Shown piece by piece: positions 26,745 to 35,914 of a stretch of DNA of 64,000 bases. The position numbers and the translations under genes were made by a program. The notes beneath the pieces are model-generated. The model had not been told where the DNA came from and did no database searches. It saw only the letters and a list, made by a program, of their open reading frames with translations. Source of the stretch: Burkholderia lata (lineage in GTDB: Bacteria; Pseudomonadota; Gammaproteobacteria; Burkholderiales; Burkholderiaceae); the NCBI RefSeq assembly GCF_000012945.1, contig NC_007511.1:2170001-2234000 (forward strand). The letters are read 5' to 3'. Each line of letters starts with the position of its first letter. Position 1 is the first letter of the stretch.

Positions 26745-27569
26745 GTGACCACAAGAATCCTCCGCTTCGCCCCACTGCTGGCGCTCGTCGCCGCCCCCGC
26801 CGTTCAGGCTGCCGACAGCCAGGTTTGCGGCGACGATACCGTCACTGCCGTCGCGCGCTGGGCCGGCATCGCGAGCGCACGTCTCGCCACGCGCGACGCT
26901 GACCGGCTCGTCGTCGCGTCGGCGTGCAAGGTCATGCCGAATGCGCCCGAAACGACGATCGCAGCCGTCGCGTTCGATTCGTTGCCGAAGAGCAAGAATC
27001 CCGACGATAGCGAAAAGCTGCAGGTCGTCGCGCTCGTCGAAGGTGGCAAGGTCGTGGCGGCAGAAAAGTCGGTGGTCCAGGAAGATGCGACGACCGAAAT
27101 CGGCGAGAACAGCTATCGCATCGATACGGCGCGGTACCAGTTGTCGCCTGACCTGCGCGCATTCGGCGTTGTGTTCACCAGCAGCGCGCGAGGGGCGAGT
27201 TGTCCCGATGCCGACGCGGACGGGGAACTGACGCTATGGGTACGTGAAGGCAACCACATCCGTTCGGTATTCGGCACCAACCTCCGCGGGTGGGTCAGTG
27301 TCGAAGGCGAATCCTGCGGCCCGGGCGTCGGCGATGCGAGCAGCGAAGAGGCCCGAATGACAGTCGCCGTCGATAAAACGTCGAGCCATGGTTTCGCCGA
27401 TCTGTCGATCACCGCTCACATCACGAAGACGCAGCGCAAGGACGGCGAATACTCGGATACGGGAAAGCGCACTGCGCGCACGGTCGTCCACTACGACGGC
27501 AAGACGTACGGAATCGATATGTTCCGAAACTTCTGGTATTCGCCTGCCGCAATGAAGCGCTTCAAGTAA
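26745..27569 (+). CDS. Hypothetical exported protein
   Basis: 274 aa from a GTG start. A signal peptide (about residues 1-22, ending AVQAA) precedes a soluble domain with four Cys (VCGDD, SACKV, GASCPD, GESCGPG), which could form two disulfides in the periplasm. No family is recognised. No strong Shine-Dalgarno is visible, so the start is fairly but not fully certain. A hairpin shared with the convergent acyltransferase gene follows. Confidence 0.65.
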   Translation: MTTRILRFAPLLALVAAPAVQAADSQVCGDDTVTAVARWAGIASARLATRDADRLVVASACKVMPNAPETTIAAVAFDSLPKSKNPDDSEKLQVVALVEGGKVVAAEKSVVQEDATTEIGENSYRIDTARYQLSPDLRAFGVVFTSSARGASCPDADADGELTLWVREGNHIRSVFGTNLRGWVSVEGESCGPGVGDASSEEARMTVAVDKTSSHGFADLSITAHITKTQRKDGEYSDTGKRTARTVVHYDGKTYGIDMFRNFWYSPAAMKRFK

Positions 27570-27575
27570 GGCCCA

Positions 27576-27594
27576 GGCGGGGCACCGCCCCGCC
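27576..27594. terminator. Shared hairpin between convergent genes
   Basis: A perfect 8-bp stem GGCGGGGC/GCCCCGCC with a 3-nt loop fills the 28-bp gap between two convergent stops. No long T run is present. Confidence 0.5.
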
Positions 27595-27597
27595 CGC

Positions 27598-28749
27598 CTA
27601 CTCCGCCACCTTCGCGCCGATCGCCTCGCCCGACGCCGGCATCCGCAGCGCGTCGTCCCGCACGCGTCGCGCTTCGCGCGCCGAATATCGATCCTTCAAC
27701 CGCAGGAACGGCTTCTCAACGAGGAAATAGCTCGCCGTCGCGGCCATCAACGCCCACACGATCCCGAGCGGGAATGCATGCGGCACGGCCAGATCCGGAT
27801 TCGCGAACGGCTGCTGCCACAGATAAAGACTGAACGAGATCGTGCCGACGAACACGACCGGCCGCGTACGCAGCCATCGCGCGCACCAGAACTCGTTACG
27901 GAAATTCAGCACGACGATCACGATCGCGATCAGCGCGGCTTCGAGCGTCACGCCGTACGTCGCATTCCAGAAGCCGCCGAGCCGATGTTCGGCAAGCGGC
28001 ATGCCGATCAGCACGACAACGATGATCGCCGTCACGATACGCGTCTCGCCACGCCACGTACGAATCCACGCTTCAAGCCGCTCACGATTGAGCGACACAT
28101 AACAGCCGATCAGAATCGGATCGACGCCCGTGTGCAGCATCATCCCGAGTTGCCCGCGCAGCGCGGGCGCAACGAAATACGTCACAGCGCGCACCAGCGG
28201 CACGACCAGGATCAACGCGGCCAGCCAGCGCGTACCGCCACGGCGCATCCCGTACACGAACAGCAGCGGCCAGAACCAGTAGAACTGCTCCTCGAGCGCG
28301 AGCGACCAGAAATGGCCGAGATACCACGCGCCGTCCGGATGCAGCGTGTTGTCGCCGGTCAGCCCGAACCACGCCGAGTAATTCCACAGGTGCAGCGCCG
28401 CATACAGCCACTGCCGGCGGTCGACGTCGAACCAGCCCGCGAAGGCCACGATCGCGACCGCCGCGAGATAGACGTAGCAGGCCGGCCAGATCCGCAGCGC
28501 ACGGCGCACGTAGAACGACGTCAGAGCGATGCCACCGGTGCGCGCGAACTCGGCGCGCAACACGTTGGTGATCAGGAAGCCGCTCAGAACGAAAAAGATC
28601 AGCACGCCGAGCCGGCCGTCAGCGATCAGCCGCAACGGCGCGTACCAGCCCGTGTAGCCGCCGGGCAGCACGTGCTCGGCATGTCCGATCACCACCATCG
28701 CGACCGCGACGGCGCGCAACCCGGTCAACTGCGTGACGCGATGGTTCAT
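27598..28749 (-). CDS. OafA/YrhL-type membrane acyltransferase
   Basis: 383 aa, about ten membrane helices. It begins with the family's QLTGLRAVAVAMVVIGHAEH, with the catalytic-type His in TM1, then GRLGVLIFFVLSGFLIT and YVRRALRIWPACYVY. The middle holds HFWSLALEEQFYWFWPLLF, and the C-terminus has SYFLVEKPFLRLKDR. Such enzymes O-acylate surface glycans or lipids, drawing acyl groups across the inner membrane. No glycan cluster adjoins it, so the acceptor is unknown. Confidence 0.88.
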   Translation of the reverse strand: MNHRVTQLTGLRAVAVAMVVIGHAEHVLPGGYTGWYAPLRLIADGRLGVLIFFVLSGFLITNVLRAEFARTGGIALTSFYVRRALRIWPACYVYLAAVAIVAFAGWFDVDRRQWLYAALHLWNYSAWFGLTGDNTLHPDGAWYLGHFWSLALEEQFYWFWPLLFVYGMRRGGTRWLAALILVVPLVRAVTYFVAPALRGQLGMMLHTGVDPILIGCYVSLNRERLEAWIRTWRGETRIVTAIIVVVLIGMPLAEHRLGGFWNATYGVTLEAALIAIVIVVLNFRNEFWCARWLRTRPVVFVGTISFSLYLWQQPFANPDLAVPHAFPLGIVWALMAATASYFLVEKPFLRLKDRYSAREARRVRDDALRMPASGEAIGAKVAE

Positions 28750-28980
28750 CGGCTGGTTTCCGTTGGCACGGTGGATGGGCAGCAGACCGGCGCCCCCGCT
28801 TCGGCACGCCGATATGCCGCCGGGATTTTGTATGAAAAATATCGGAATGAAATTGCTTCAAAAATCCCGCTGCCATCCCGGCATGCAGGTCGCCCCGGCG
28901 GAACGCCCGGGGCGGGTGGCGCTCGGTCGGCCGTTTGCTGCAGCGCAACGACCCACGGGCCGCAGCAAACTCGCCCCGTT

Positions 28981-29220
28981 TCACCGGTCGGCTTTCTTCT
29001 CCAGCAGCCGGACGTTCTGCTGCGCAACCTGGAGATCCTGCAGCCGATCCACCAGTTCCGCGCAGCCCGTCTTGTCCATCTGGAACGACGTGCCGCACAT
29101 CGGGCAGCGGACCTCGCTGTTACCGAGAAAATCCGCCAGCGACAACTTCACCCGCCCGCGCGCGCAGACCGGGCACGTGAAACCCGGCGCGTCGTTCAGC
29201 ATCTTCTCGCTCGTCTTCAT
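28981..29220 (-). CDS. Small zinc-ribbon protein (DUF2589 cassette)
   Basis: 79 aa. Two knuckles, TCPVCARGRVKLSLADFLG and VRCPMCGTSFQMD, give a four-Cys zinc ribbon. The C-terminal 25 residues form a likely coiled coil (LVDRLQDLQVAQQNVRLLEKK). The ATG overlaps the stop of the upstream DUF2589 gene (29217-29220), so it is translated from the same message and is the last gene of the cassette. The function is unknown; an adaptor role through the helix is a guess. Confidence 0.7.
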   Translation of the reverse strand: MKTSEKMLNDAPGFTCPVCARGRVKLSLADFLGNSEVRCPMCGTSFQMDKTGCAELVDRLQDLQVAQQNVRLLEKKADR

Positions 29221-29858
29221 GACTCCCTCCTGGCGTGATCGCCACCTTCGCCGGTGGCCTGGGTGCCGGCGCCGCCGACCTGGGTATTCATGCCCAGCAG
29301 CGCCAGCAGGTTGCCGATGCCGGCCGGGATGCCGGCCTGCCCGACTTCGACTTTGGCGCCGATGTTCGCCTCGAGAAACGGCGACACGTCCTCGCGCGAC
29401 TGGCTGCCGGCCTCGGGCCGGCCGCGCGCGAGCATGGCGCTCCAGCGATACCGGCGTGGCGCGGCGTCGTCCGCATCGCCGGGCAGCAGCGGGATCGCGC
29501 ACGGCGCCTGCACGCGCTCGGCGAGCAGCAGACGCACACCGAAATCGAAGGTCGCGGTCTTCACTTCGAGCAGCGGCAACGGAATCAGCGACAGCACCGG
29601 AACCTGCACGCGGCGCCACTCGGTCTTGTCCTTGCCGACCACTTGTTCGTAGAAGAACGTGATCATCCGCAGTTCGCCGAAGTCGGTGCCATCCGGGTCG
29701 TCCGGTTCGCAGACAATGGACGCGTTCTGCACGAAGCCAAACTCGCGGACGTACCGGACGAACTGGCGCGCCGCCATGAAGTCGGCTTCGATCACGGCCT
29801 CGATCGGCGCGGCAAACAAGTACTGCAGATCGACGACGGGGCTGATGGAATCGGTCAT
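29217..29858 (-). CDS. DUF2589-domain protein (short form)
   Basis: 213 aa. The N-terminal helix APIEAVIEADFMAARQFVRYV is followed by the strand-rich core VQVPVLSLIPLPLLEVKTATFDFGVRL (about 85-110), characteristic of DUF2589. Near the C-terminus QAGIPAGIGNLLALLG (174-189) matches a segment in the long DUF2589 protein of the same operon. The start is the ATG at 29858 with GGAG seven bases upstream; an in-frame codon at 29876 lacks one. It begins four bases after the stop of the 283-aa gene. No activity is known for this family. Confidence 0.78.
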   Translation of the reverse strand: MTDSISPVVDLQYLFAAPIEAVIEADFMAARQFVRYVREFGFVQNASIVCEPDDPDGTDFGELRMITFFYEQVVGKDKTEWRRVQVPVLSLIPLPLLEVKTATFDFGVRLLLAERVQAPCAIPLLPGDADDAAPRRYRWSAMLARGRPEAGSQSREDVSPFLEANIGAKVEVGQAGIPAGIGNLLALLGMNTQVGGAGTQATGEGGDHARRES

Positions 29859-29862
29859 GGCA

Positions 29863-30714
29863 TCACTCCGTGACAACCAGTTCGTCGCGCTCGCGCCCGC
29901 CTTCGCCGACGAGCACCCACTTGTAGTTGCGCAGCTTCGCGCGCAGCGTCAGCGTCTGCACGAATTCGGCCGGAATGCCCTGCAGCGCGGCCGGGTCCAG
30001 CGTCACCGCGAGCGACGGCACACGCGCGGTCTCCGCCTGGATCCCGCGCTGGCGCTCGGCGGCCGCGTCGATCAGGCTGCGCAGCGCCTCCCAGCTCGCG
30101 TCGACCGCCGCATCGAACGACGCGCGTCCCGCATCCTTGCGATCGCTCACGTCGAACACGTCCGCCAGGCTACCGTCCAGCGACGCGTGGAGCACGTCGA
30201 GCAGGCCCGCGCGCAGCGCATCGAGCGACGGCTCCGTGCGACGCATCGCCTGCGTCAGTGCATCGCCGAGCAGCGCGTGCAGGTTGCTGCCCAGCTCGCG
30301 TGCGACGCGCGACGAACGCAATGCGTCGATCCGGTCGCGCAGCGGGTCGGCGCCCTCACCGGCCGCCCCGCTCGCGCCGAGCACGGGGCCGAGCGCGCCA
30401 GCGAGATCCCGCAGCAGCAGCGCGCCGGCCTCCGTCGCCAGGTCGGCAACGGCGACCTGCGACGGCAGCGCATCGGCCGTCGGCGTGTCCACGTCGAGCC
30501 GCGATGACCGCTCGTCGTCGGCGGCGCCCGGCGGCACCGCGAAGCGCAACGTCACGTCCGCTTCGTCGAGCAGACCGTTCGGCACCGGGAAATACTTGAG
30601 CAACGGATCCTCGCGATACTTCACCGCGAGGCGCTTCGAATACAGGTTCGCTTCGTGCTGCGCGCCCGCGAGACTGTCGAGGAACGCGGCGGCAATATCC
30701 CGCAGATTGGTCAT
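29863..30714 (-). CDS. Hypothetical protein related to the DUF2589 core (DUF2589 cassette)
   Basis: 283 aa with an AGGAGA Shine-Dalgarno. Residues 43-60 (PVPNGLLDEADVTLRFAV) resemble the core strand segment of both DUF2589 neighbours. The middle (about 80-215) is a mostly helical Ala/Leu-rich stretch, and the C-terminus returns to strands (PSLAVTLDPAALQGIP, KLRNYKWVLVGEGG). It lacks signal peptide or membrane helices. Position between the two DUF2589 genes and the shared motif suggest one complex. No family assignment could be made from sight. Confidence 0.65.
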   Translation of the reverse strand: MTNLRDIAAAFLDSLAGAQHEANLYSKRLAVKYREDPLLKYFPVPNGLLDEADVTLRFAVPPGAADDERSSRLDVDTPTADALPSQVAVADLATEAGALLLRDLAGALGPVLGASGAAGEGADPLRDRIDALRSSRVARELGSNLHALLGDALTQAMRRTEPSLDALRAGLLDVLHASLDGSLADVFDVSDRKDAGRASFDAAVDASWEALRSLIDAAAERQRGIQAETARVPSLAVTLDPAALQGIPAEFVQTLTLRAKLRNYKWVLVGEGGRERDELVVTE

Positions 30715-30775
30715 CGGTGTTCTCCTCTAACCCGCGCCGGCAGGCCGGCACGGGTGGGTTGTCACATCGGACGGA

Positions 30776-32083
30776 TCAGGGCTTGGCCTGCAGCGTGAGG
30801 CTCGTGGACACGCCGGCGCCGTCGATCGTCGCGCTGACGGTCACGATCGACTTGCTGTTGTCGTCGAGCGCCTTGCAATCGATCTCGACCTTGCCGTCGG
30901 CATCGGTCTTCGGCGGATCGCTCGTCACGCTCTTGCCGTTCGCCGTGACCTCGAACGCCGTGCCGCTGGCGTCGAACGCAAACCTCAGCTCGACATCCGC
31001 CGCTGGCGTGCCGTCCGGCCGCAGCGCGGTCAGCACATCCTTGTCGGAAGCGTCCTTGGCGATCGAGAGCGTGGCCTGCGCGCTCTTGAGCGACGGCGCC
31101 GACGGCGGCGGCAACCGGTGCAGCACGCGCACCGGCACGACGACCGTCTTTGCGTCGGCCTTGCCGCCGTCCGGTGCGGGGATCGACGCGGACACCGTCA
31201 GGTCGATTGCCTGCGCGTCGACCTCGCCCTCGGCCCAGAACAGGACGGACAGCGAACCGTCGCCGTCGGTCTTGAACGACGCGATCTTGCCCGCTTGATC
31301 GAACGGGATGGTCGAACCAAACGGCGCGCGACTCATCCGGAACTTGTCGGCGAGCGCGGGATCGATCTGGAACACGACTTCCGTATCGCCGGCGAACAGC
31401 CCGCTCGAATTCTGCAGGCGCACCTGCAGCATCTGCTGCTGCGCGGGATCGCCGGACATCACGGTCGACAACGCCGGGCTGACCTGCATGTCACCGTTGC
31501 GGCTCGCGCCGGTCGCGGCACTCGACAGGATGTTGAGCACGGTCGCGAGCCCGGCCGGCACGCCGGCCTGCGACGCATGCACGAACACGTCCTGCGTGTA
31601 CTCGACCGAATAGCGCGAGTCCTGCGTCGCTTTCGAATCCTTCTTGCTCGAGTAGCTGGCCTTCATCTGCGCCGACAGGCTGAACGGCCCCCAGCCGATC
31701 TTGCCCTGCGCCGACAGTTCGCCTGCGATCGCTTCGGACTTCGACTCTTCCGACGTCGACGACGCAGCAGCATTGATGTTCGCCTTGAACTGGATCGTCA
31801 CTTCGTCGACCAGGATCAGCGGGACCGGCACGATCGTCAGCAACGGCACGATCAGCTTCACCATCTGCCCGTCCTTCTGGTACAGGAAGGTGACGTTGAC
31901 GGCCTGCTTCACGCCGTCCTTGTCGGTCGTGAGGCCGACCTTGTCGATGAACTCGTAGGTGGATTTCGCGGCCATCGCCTGAGCGGTGATCGCGGCCTGC
32001 AACGGACCGCCGATCAGCGCGCTGTAGTCGATACCGTTCAACAGACTCCGGGCGGACTCGGCCGCCGAATTGTCAACTGGCAT
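30776..32083 (-). CDS. DUF2589-domain protein with C-terminal Ig-like repeats (long form)
   Basis: 435 aa with an AGGAGA ribosome site. The N-terminal helical region (LNGIDYSALIGGPLQAAITAQAMAAKSTYEFIDKVG) precedes the DUF2589 core VPLLTIVPVPLILVDEVTIQFKANI (79-103). A Ser/Lys-rich stretch and QAGVPAGLATVLNIL (172-186) follow. From about residue 245 two beta-rich segments (DGSLSVLFWAEGEVDAQAIDLTVSAS, DADGKVEIDCKALDDNSKSIVTVSATI) look like bacterial Ig/Big-type domains, unusual for a protein without a signal peptide. The function is unknown; it is probably the structural core of the cassette. Confidence 0.78.
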   Translation of the reverse strand: MPVDNSAAESARSLLNGIDYSALIGGPLQAAITAQAMAAKSTYEFIDKVGLTTDKDGVKQAVNVTFLYQKDGQMVKLIVPLLTIVPVPLILVDEVTIQFKANINAAASSTSEESKSEAIAGELSAQGKIGWGPFSLSAQMKASYSSKKDSKATQDSRYSVEYTQDVFVHASQAGVPAGLATVLNILSSAATGASRNGDMQVSPALSTVMSGDPAQQQMLQVRLQNSSGLFAGDTEVVFQIDPALADKFRMSRAPFGSTIPFDQAGKIASFKTDGDGSLSVLFWAEGEVDAQAIDLTVSASIPAPDGGKADAKTVVVPVRVLHRLPPPSAPSLKSAQATLSIAKDASDKDVLTALRPDGTPAADVELRFAFDASGTAFEVTANGKSVTSDPPKTDADGKVEIDCKALDDNSKSIVTVSATIDGAGVSTSLTLQAKP

Positions 32084-32191
32084 GATTGATCTCCTGTGAT
32101 TTCGGTTCCGCACGCGCCGCCGTGCTGTCTCGCCGGCGCGTGCGGTACGTCACGCGGCGGCCGCGCCCGAACGGGCGGCGGCCGGGCTGCT

Positions 32192-32569
32192 TTACGCGTG
32201 CGGCGGGGGCGGCGGGGGCGGCGGACGCAGACGGAAGCGCATCCGGTCCGGGGTCAGTTCCGCGCTCACGGTGTAGTTGCGCCAGATCGCGAAGCCGGTC
32301 AGCAGCGCGAACGTGCTGACCGTCGAGACGATCACGCCACCGTAGATCGCGGGCCTCGACACGGGACGGGGCGGCCATGTGAGCAGCGCGGCGTCCCCTT
32401 CCATGTGATCCTCGGCGGCCCGCGATTCGAGCAGCCTCGTCCACTCCTTGACTTGCGGCGGTTCGGTGACGTCGACCACGAACTCCCCAGTCGACACATT
32501 GACGAGTTGCGCCACTGCGACCTGCGTGGCGCGATCGTCCTTCCAGACAATCGGACTCTGACTTTCCAT
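32192..32569 (-). CDS. Small single-pass membrane protein with polyproline tail (DUF2589 cassette)
   Basis: 125 aa with a strong AAGGAG site. A soluble N-terminus of about 75 aa (VNVSTGEFVVDVTEPPQVKEWTRLLESRAAEDH) precedes one hydrophobic helix (AIYGGVIVSTVSTFALLTGFAIW), then a short tail ending in eight prolines and His-Ala. No family is recognised. It lies 108 nt upstream of the long DUF2589 gene on the same strand and may anchor the cassette's products at the membrane. Confidence 0.7.
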   Translation of the reverse strand: MESQSPIVWKDDRATQVAVAQLVNVSTGEFVVDVTEPPQVKEWTRLLESRAAEDHMEGDAALLTWPPRPVSRPAIYGGVIVSTVSTFALLTGFAIWRNYTVSAELTPDRMRFRLRPPPPPPPPHA

Positions 32570-32738
32570 TTTTCACTCCTTTTCATTTCGAAAATCGGGT
32601 GAATTCGCCCTCGGAATATCGCGCATTCGCCCGTCCGTGAGCGAATGCAATGCAATATCCGCTCGGCATTCAAATTGCGCCGAATACGAATACCGCTCAA
32701 TACCTCCGATTGCGTAGCGAAAATACGGATCGCCGGAA

Positions 32739-32975
32739 TCACAATTCGCGACCGATTTTCACCAGACGGGCAAGTTCGTGAATGGACAGTTTGTGCATGA
32801 TGTTTTCACGATGCTTGCTGATCGTGCGCGGGCTGACATCGAGCAATCTTGCGATTTCCTTGCTCGCGAGACCGGCGCCGATCAGGCGCAGCACATCCCG
32901 CTCACGCGGCCCGAGCGCGGCGATCTTCGCAAGGAGAGAGGTCGTCCGCGAGCGGCGGCGCGTGTTCGACCGCAT
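32739..32975 (-). CDS. HTH-only LuxR-type protein, downstream of an overlapping pair
   Basis: 78 aa. Residues about 20-75 are a LuxR C-terminal HTH (LGPRERDVLRLIGAGLASKEIARLLDVSPRTISKHRENIMHKLSI). There is no receiver or autoinducer domain. Its first 12 codons overlap the 3' end of the upstream HTH gene in another frame, and its ATG has no Shine-Dalgarno. It may therefore be translated by coupling, or be the second half of a tandem-HTH protein reached by a frameshift near 32934-32940. It probably controls the DUF2589 cassette that follows. Confidence 0.6.
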   Translation of the reverse strand: MRSNTRRRSRTTSLLAKIAALGPRERDVLRLIGAGLASKEIARLLDVSPRTISKHRENIMHKLSIHELARLVKIGREL

Positions 32976-33150
32976 AGGCCACGAGTTGCGCAGTGCCCGT
33001 CAGGCCGAGCTTGCGCACGATGTTCGCGCGGTGCTTGCGCACCGTCATCGGCGCGGCCCCCAATGCCGCGGCAATCTCCGTACAGCGCATCCCCCGCGCG
33101 ATCAACGACACGATCTCGCGCTCCTTCCTCGTCAGAGAATCGCTATCCAT
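32902..33150 (-). CDS. HTH-only LuxR-type protein, upstream of an overlapping pair
   Basis: 82 aa. Residues 5-60 form a LuxR-type HTH (LTRKEREIVSLIARGMRCTEIAAALGAAPMTVRKHRANIVRKLGLTG). The rest is short and unconserved-looking (DDLSPCEDRRARAA). It overlaps the second HTH ORF by 74 nt. Free-standing LuxR HTH domains act as DNA-binding regulators, as GerE does. It is the first gene on the minus strand ahead of the DUF2589 cassette, so local regulation is likely. Confidence 0.62.
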   Translation of the reverse strand: MDSDSLTRKEREIVSLIARGMRCTEIAAALGAAPMTVRKHRANIVRKLGLTGTAQLVAYAVEHAPPLADDLSPCEDRRARAA

Positions 33151-33353
33151 TCACAATCCCCGGAATTATTTTGATTTCTCATTGATCCGCGACGCATGGC
33201 CAGCGTCATGAATGCATTTCATGCGTGGCACGCACACGAAACACAAAGGCATATTGAATCGGAATGCGTGAACGATGCGATGCGGTTTTTTACGGATTTT
33301 TTCAATATCGATCGACAAGCACGGCAGTCGTCCGGCATGCCGGAACCGGAACA

Positions 33354-34359
<1,006 letters not shown>

Positions 34360-34420
34360 TCAACGCCATGCAACGCGGTGCGTTCGGCCGTGCCTGCCGG
34401 CACGCTCACGCACCGCCCGT

Positions 34421-34693
34421 TCAAAGCGCAGCTTCGACGATCGCCTTGCCGCTGATCGCCCGCTCCACGAGCTGTTCATCGCCGACCTTGCGGATCGCAT
34501 CGTCGAGCAACCCTTCCGGCGCTTCGGTCGCCACCTTCAGCAGGCCCGACAGGCCGCGCGCATCGAGCACCACCAGCGTCTCCATCGAATCCGCCCGGCT
34601 CACGAGCACGCGGCGCCACGCCGGCCCCGCGCCGAAGCTCGCGCAGAGCGCGATCGTGTCGCTGCCGAGCGTGTAGTCGAAGGTCTTGATCAT
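34421..34693 (-). CDS. Small hypothetical protein
   Basis: 90 aa from the ATG at 34693. Beta strands (FDYTLGSDTIALCASFG, RRVLVSRADSMETLVVLDA) are followed by helices (GLLDDAIRKVGDEQLVERAISG). No family is recognised, but the composition and predicted secondary structure are coherent and unlike a shadow ORF. The Shine-Dalgarno is weak. It is free-standing between pip (convergent) and the transglutaminase operon. Confidence 0.5.
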   Translation of the reverse strand: MIKTFDYTLGSDTIALCASFGAGPAWRRVLVSRADSMETLVVLDARGLSGLLKVATEAPEGLLDDAIRKVGDEQLVERAISGKAIVEAAL

Positions 34694-34879
34694 GATTCGC
34701 CGCCGTTGCAAGGGAATGGCGATGCGCGACGGTGCGGCGCCGTGACGTCGACGCACCCGCGCGTGCCGCCGGTGCCCCGGATCGAGTCCGATCCGTTCGC
34801 CGGCATGACCATGCTAGGCGTGCAGTATTAACGAAGACTTAAACGGCGATTCGTGCGGGAATGCGGCATACGGCATGCG

Positions 34880-35914
34880 TTACGGCGCGTCGAGCGGCTC
34901 CACCGTCACACCGACCTTCAGCTCCTGATCCGCACCGCCGCCGCGGATCACGCCACGCAGCGGCGTCACGTCCGCATAGTCGCGGCCGATCGACAGCATC
35001 ACGTAGTCGTCGCCCGGCGCACGATCGTTGGTCGGATCGAGCTGTAGCCAGCCGTTGTCCTCGGGCCAGGCCGGGTCGTACACCTCGACCCATGCATGCG
35101 ACGCGTCGGCGCCGATCAATCGCGGCTGCCCGGGCGGCGGCTGCGTGAGCAGGTAGCCGCTCACGTAACGCGCGGCCAGCCCGAGCGAGCGTAGCGCGCC
35201 GATCATCACGTGCGCGAAATCCTGGCACACGCCCTTGCGCAAGCGCAGCGCATCGAGCGCCGACGTCGTGATGTCGGTGCTGTTCGGCGTATACGCAAAA
35301 TCGGCATGCACGCGCCGCATCAGCTCCCACGCGGCCTGCACGAGCGGCCGTTGCGGCGTGAAGCTCGATGCCGCATACGCGGCGAGTTCGGGATCGCACG
35401 CGACATGCGGCGACGTGAACACGAATTCGCTCGCCGCGTCGTAGGGCTGCCCCGCGCGGAACCGCAAGCGGTCGCGCACGGCTTCCCACGCCATCGCCTG
35501 TTTCCCGTCGGGATTCGCGATGGCGGGCGGCGGCTCGCCGCGCGCGCCGCGCGACCACACCGGCGGCGTCACGCGTACCGTGCTGCGGCTGCGCACGAGC
35601 AGCGCATCGTGCGGCTGGTTCAATGCGAACGATGCGCGTGCGTTGCCGAATGCGTCGATCTCGGTCCCGACCGATTCCGGCGCGGGATCGATGTCGAGCG
35701 CGAACGACAGCACCTGCTGGCGCGGCGTGACGAGCGGTTGCAGGCGAGCCTGGTGCTGCGCCGATTCGACGCGCGCGGCGTAACGGTATTCGGTATCGTG
35801 CGTGACGCGCAGCAACCGGCCGGGGGCAACGGCGGCCGGTGCGGCCGGTGACGCTGCCTGTCGTGCATTGCCGGAGCCCGGCGGCACTTTCGCCGCGCCT
35901 TTCGTCGTCACCAT
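34880..35914 (-). CDS. Transglutaminase-like cysteine peptidase (last gene of the ATP-grasp/alpha-E operon)
   Basis: 344 aa. Residues about 38-110 are the N-terminal beta domain common to bacterial transglutaminase-like proteins. The core has an intact triad: Cys in RKGVCQDFAHVMIG, His in DASHAWVEVYDP and Asp in WLQLDPTND. The family cleaves or forms amide bonds at peptide or isopeptide sites. Its ATG overlaps the end of the ATP-grasp-alpha-E fusion gene by seven bases, so it is translationally coupled. A Pro/Ala-rich leader of about 30 aa has no clear signal peptide. The substrate is unknown. Confidence 0.85.
   Translation of the reverse strand: MVTTKGAAKVPPGSGNARQAASPAAPAAVAPGRLLRVTHDTEYRYAARVESAQHQARLQPLVTPRQQVLSFALDIDPAPESVGTEIDAFGNARASFALNQPHDALLVRSRSTVRVTPPVWSRGARGEPPPAIANPDGKQAMAWEAVRDRLRFRAGQPYDAASEFVFTSPHVACDPELAAYAASSFTPQRPLVQAAWELMRRVHADFAYTPNSTDITTSALDALRLRKGVCQDFAHVMIGALRSLGLAARYVSGYLLTQPPPGQPRLIGADASHAWVEVYDPAWPEDNGWLQLDPTNDRAPGDDYVMLSIGRDYADVTPLRGVIRGGGADQELKVGVTVEPLDAP

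Noticed and set aside
26239..26775. ORFs in both directions between the ketosynthase and the next gene
   Set aside because: They overlap the 3' end of the ketosynthase in other frames and have no recognisable domain; the 260-bp gap is treated as intergenic.
28778..28980. Possible gene in the gap before the acyltransferase
   Set aside because: Short ORFs there have no ribosome site or family resemblance; an imperfect stem with a 20-nt loop (28933-28970) has no T run.
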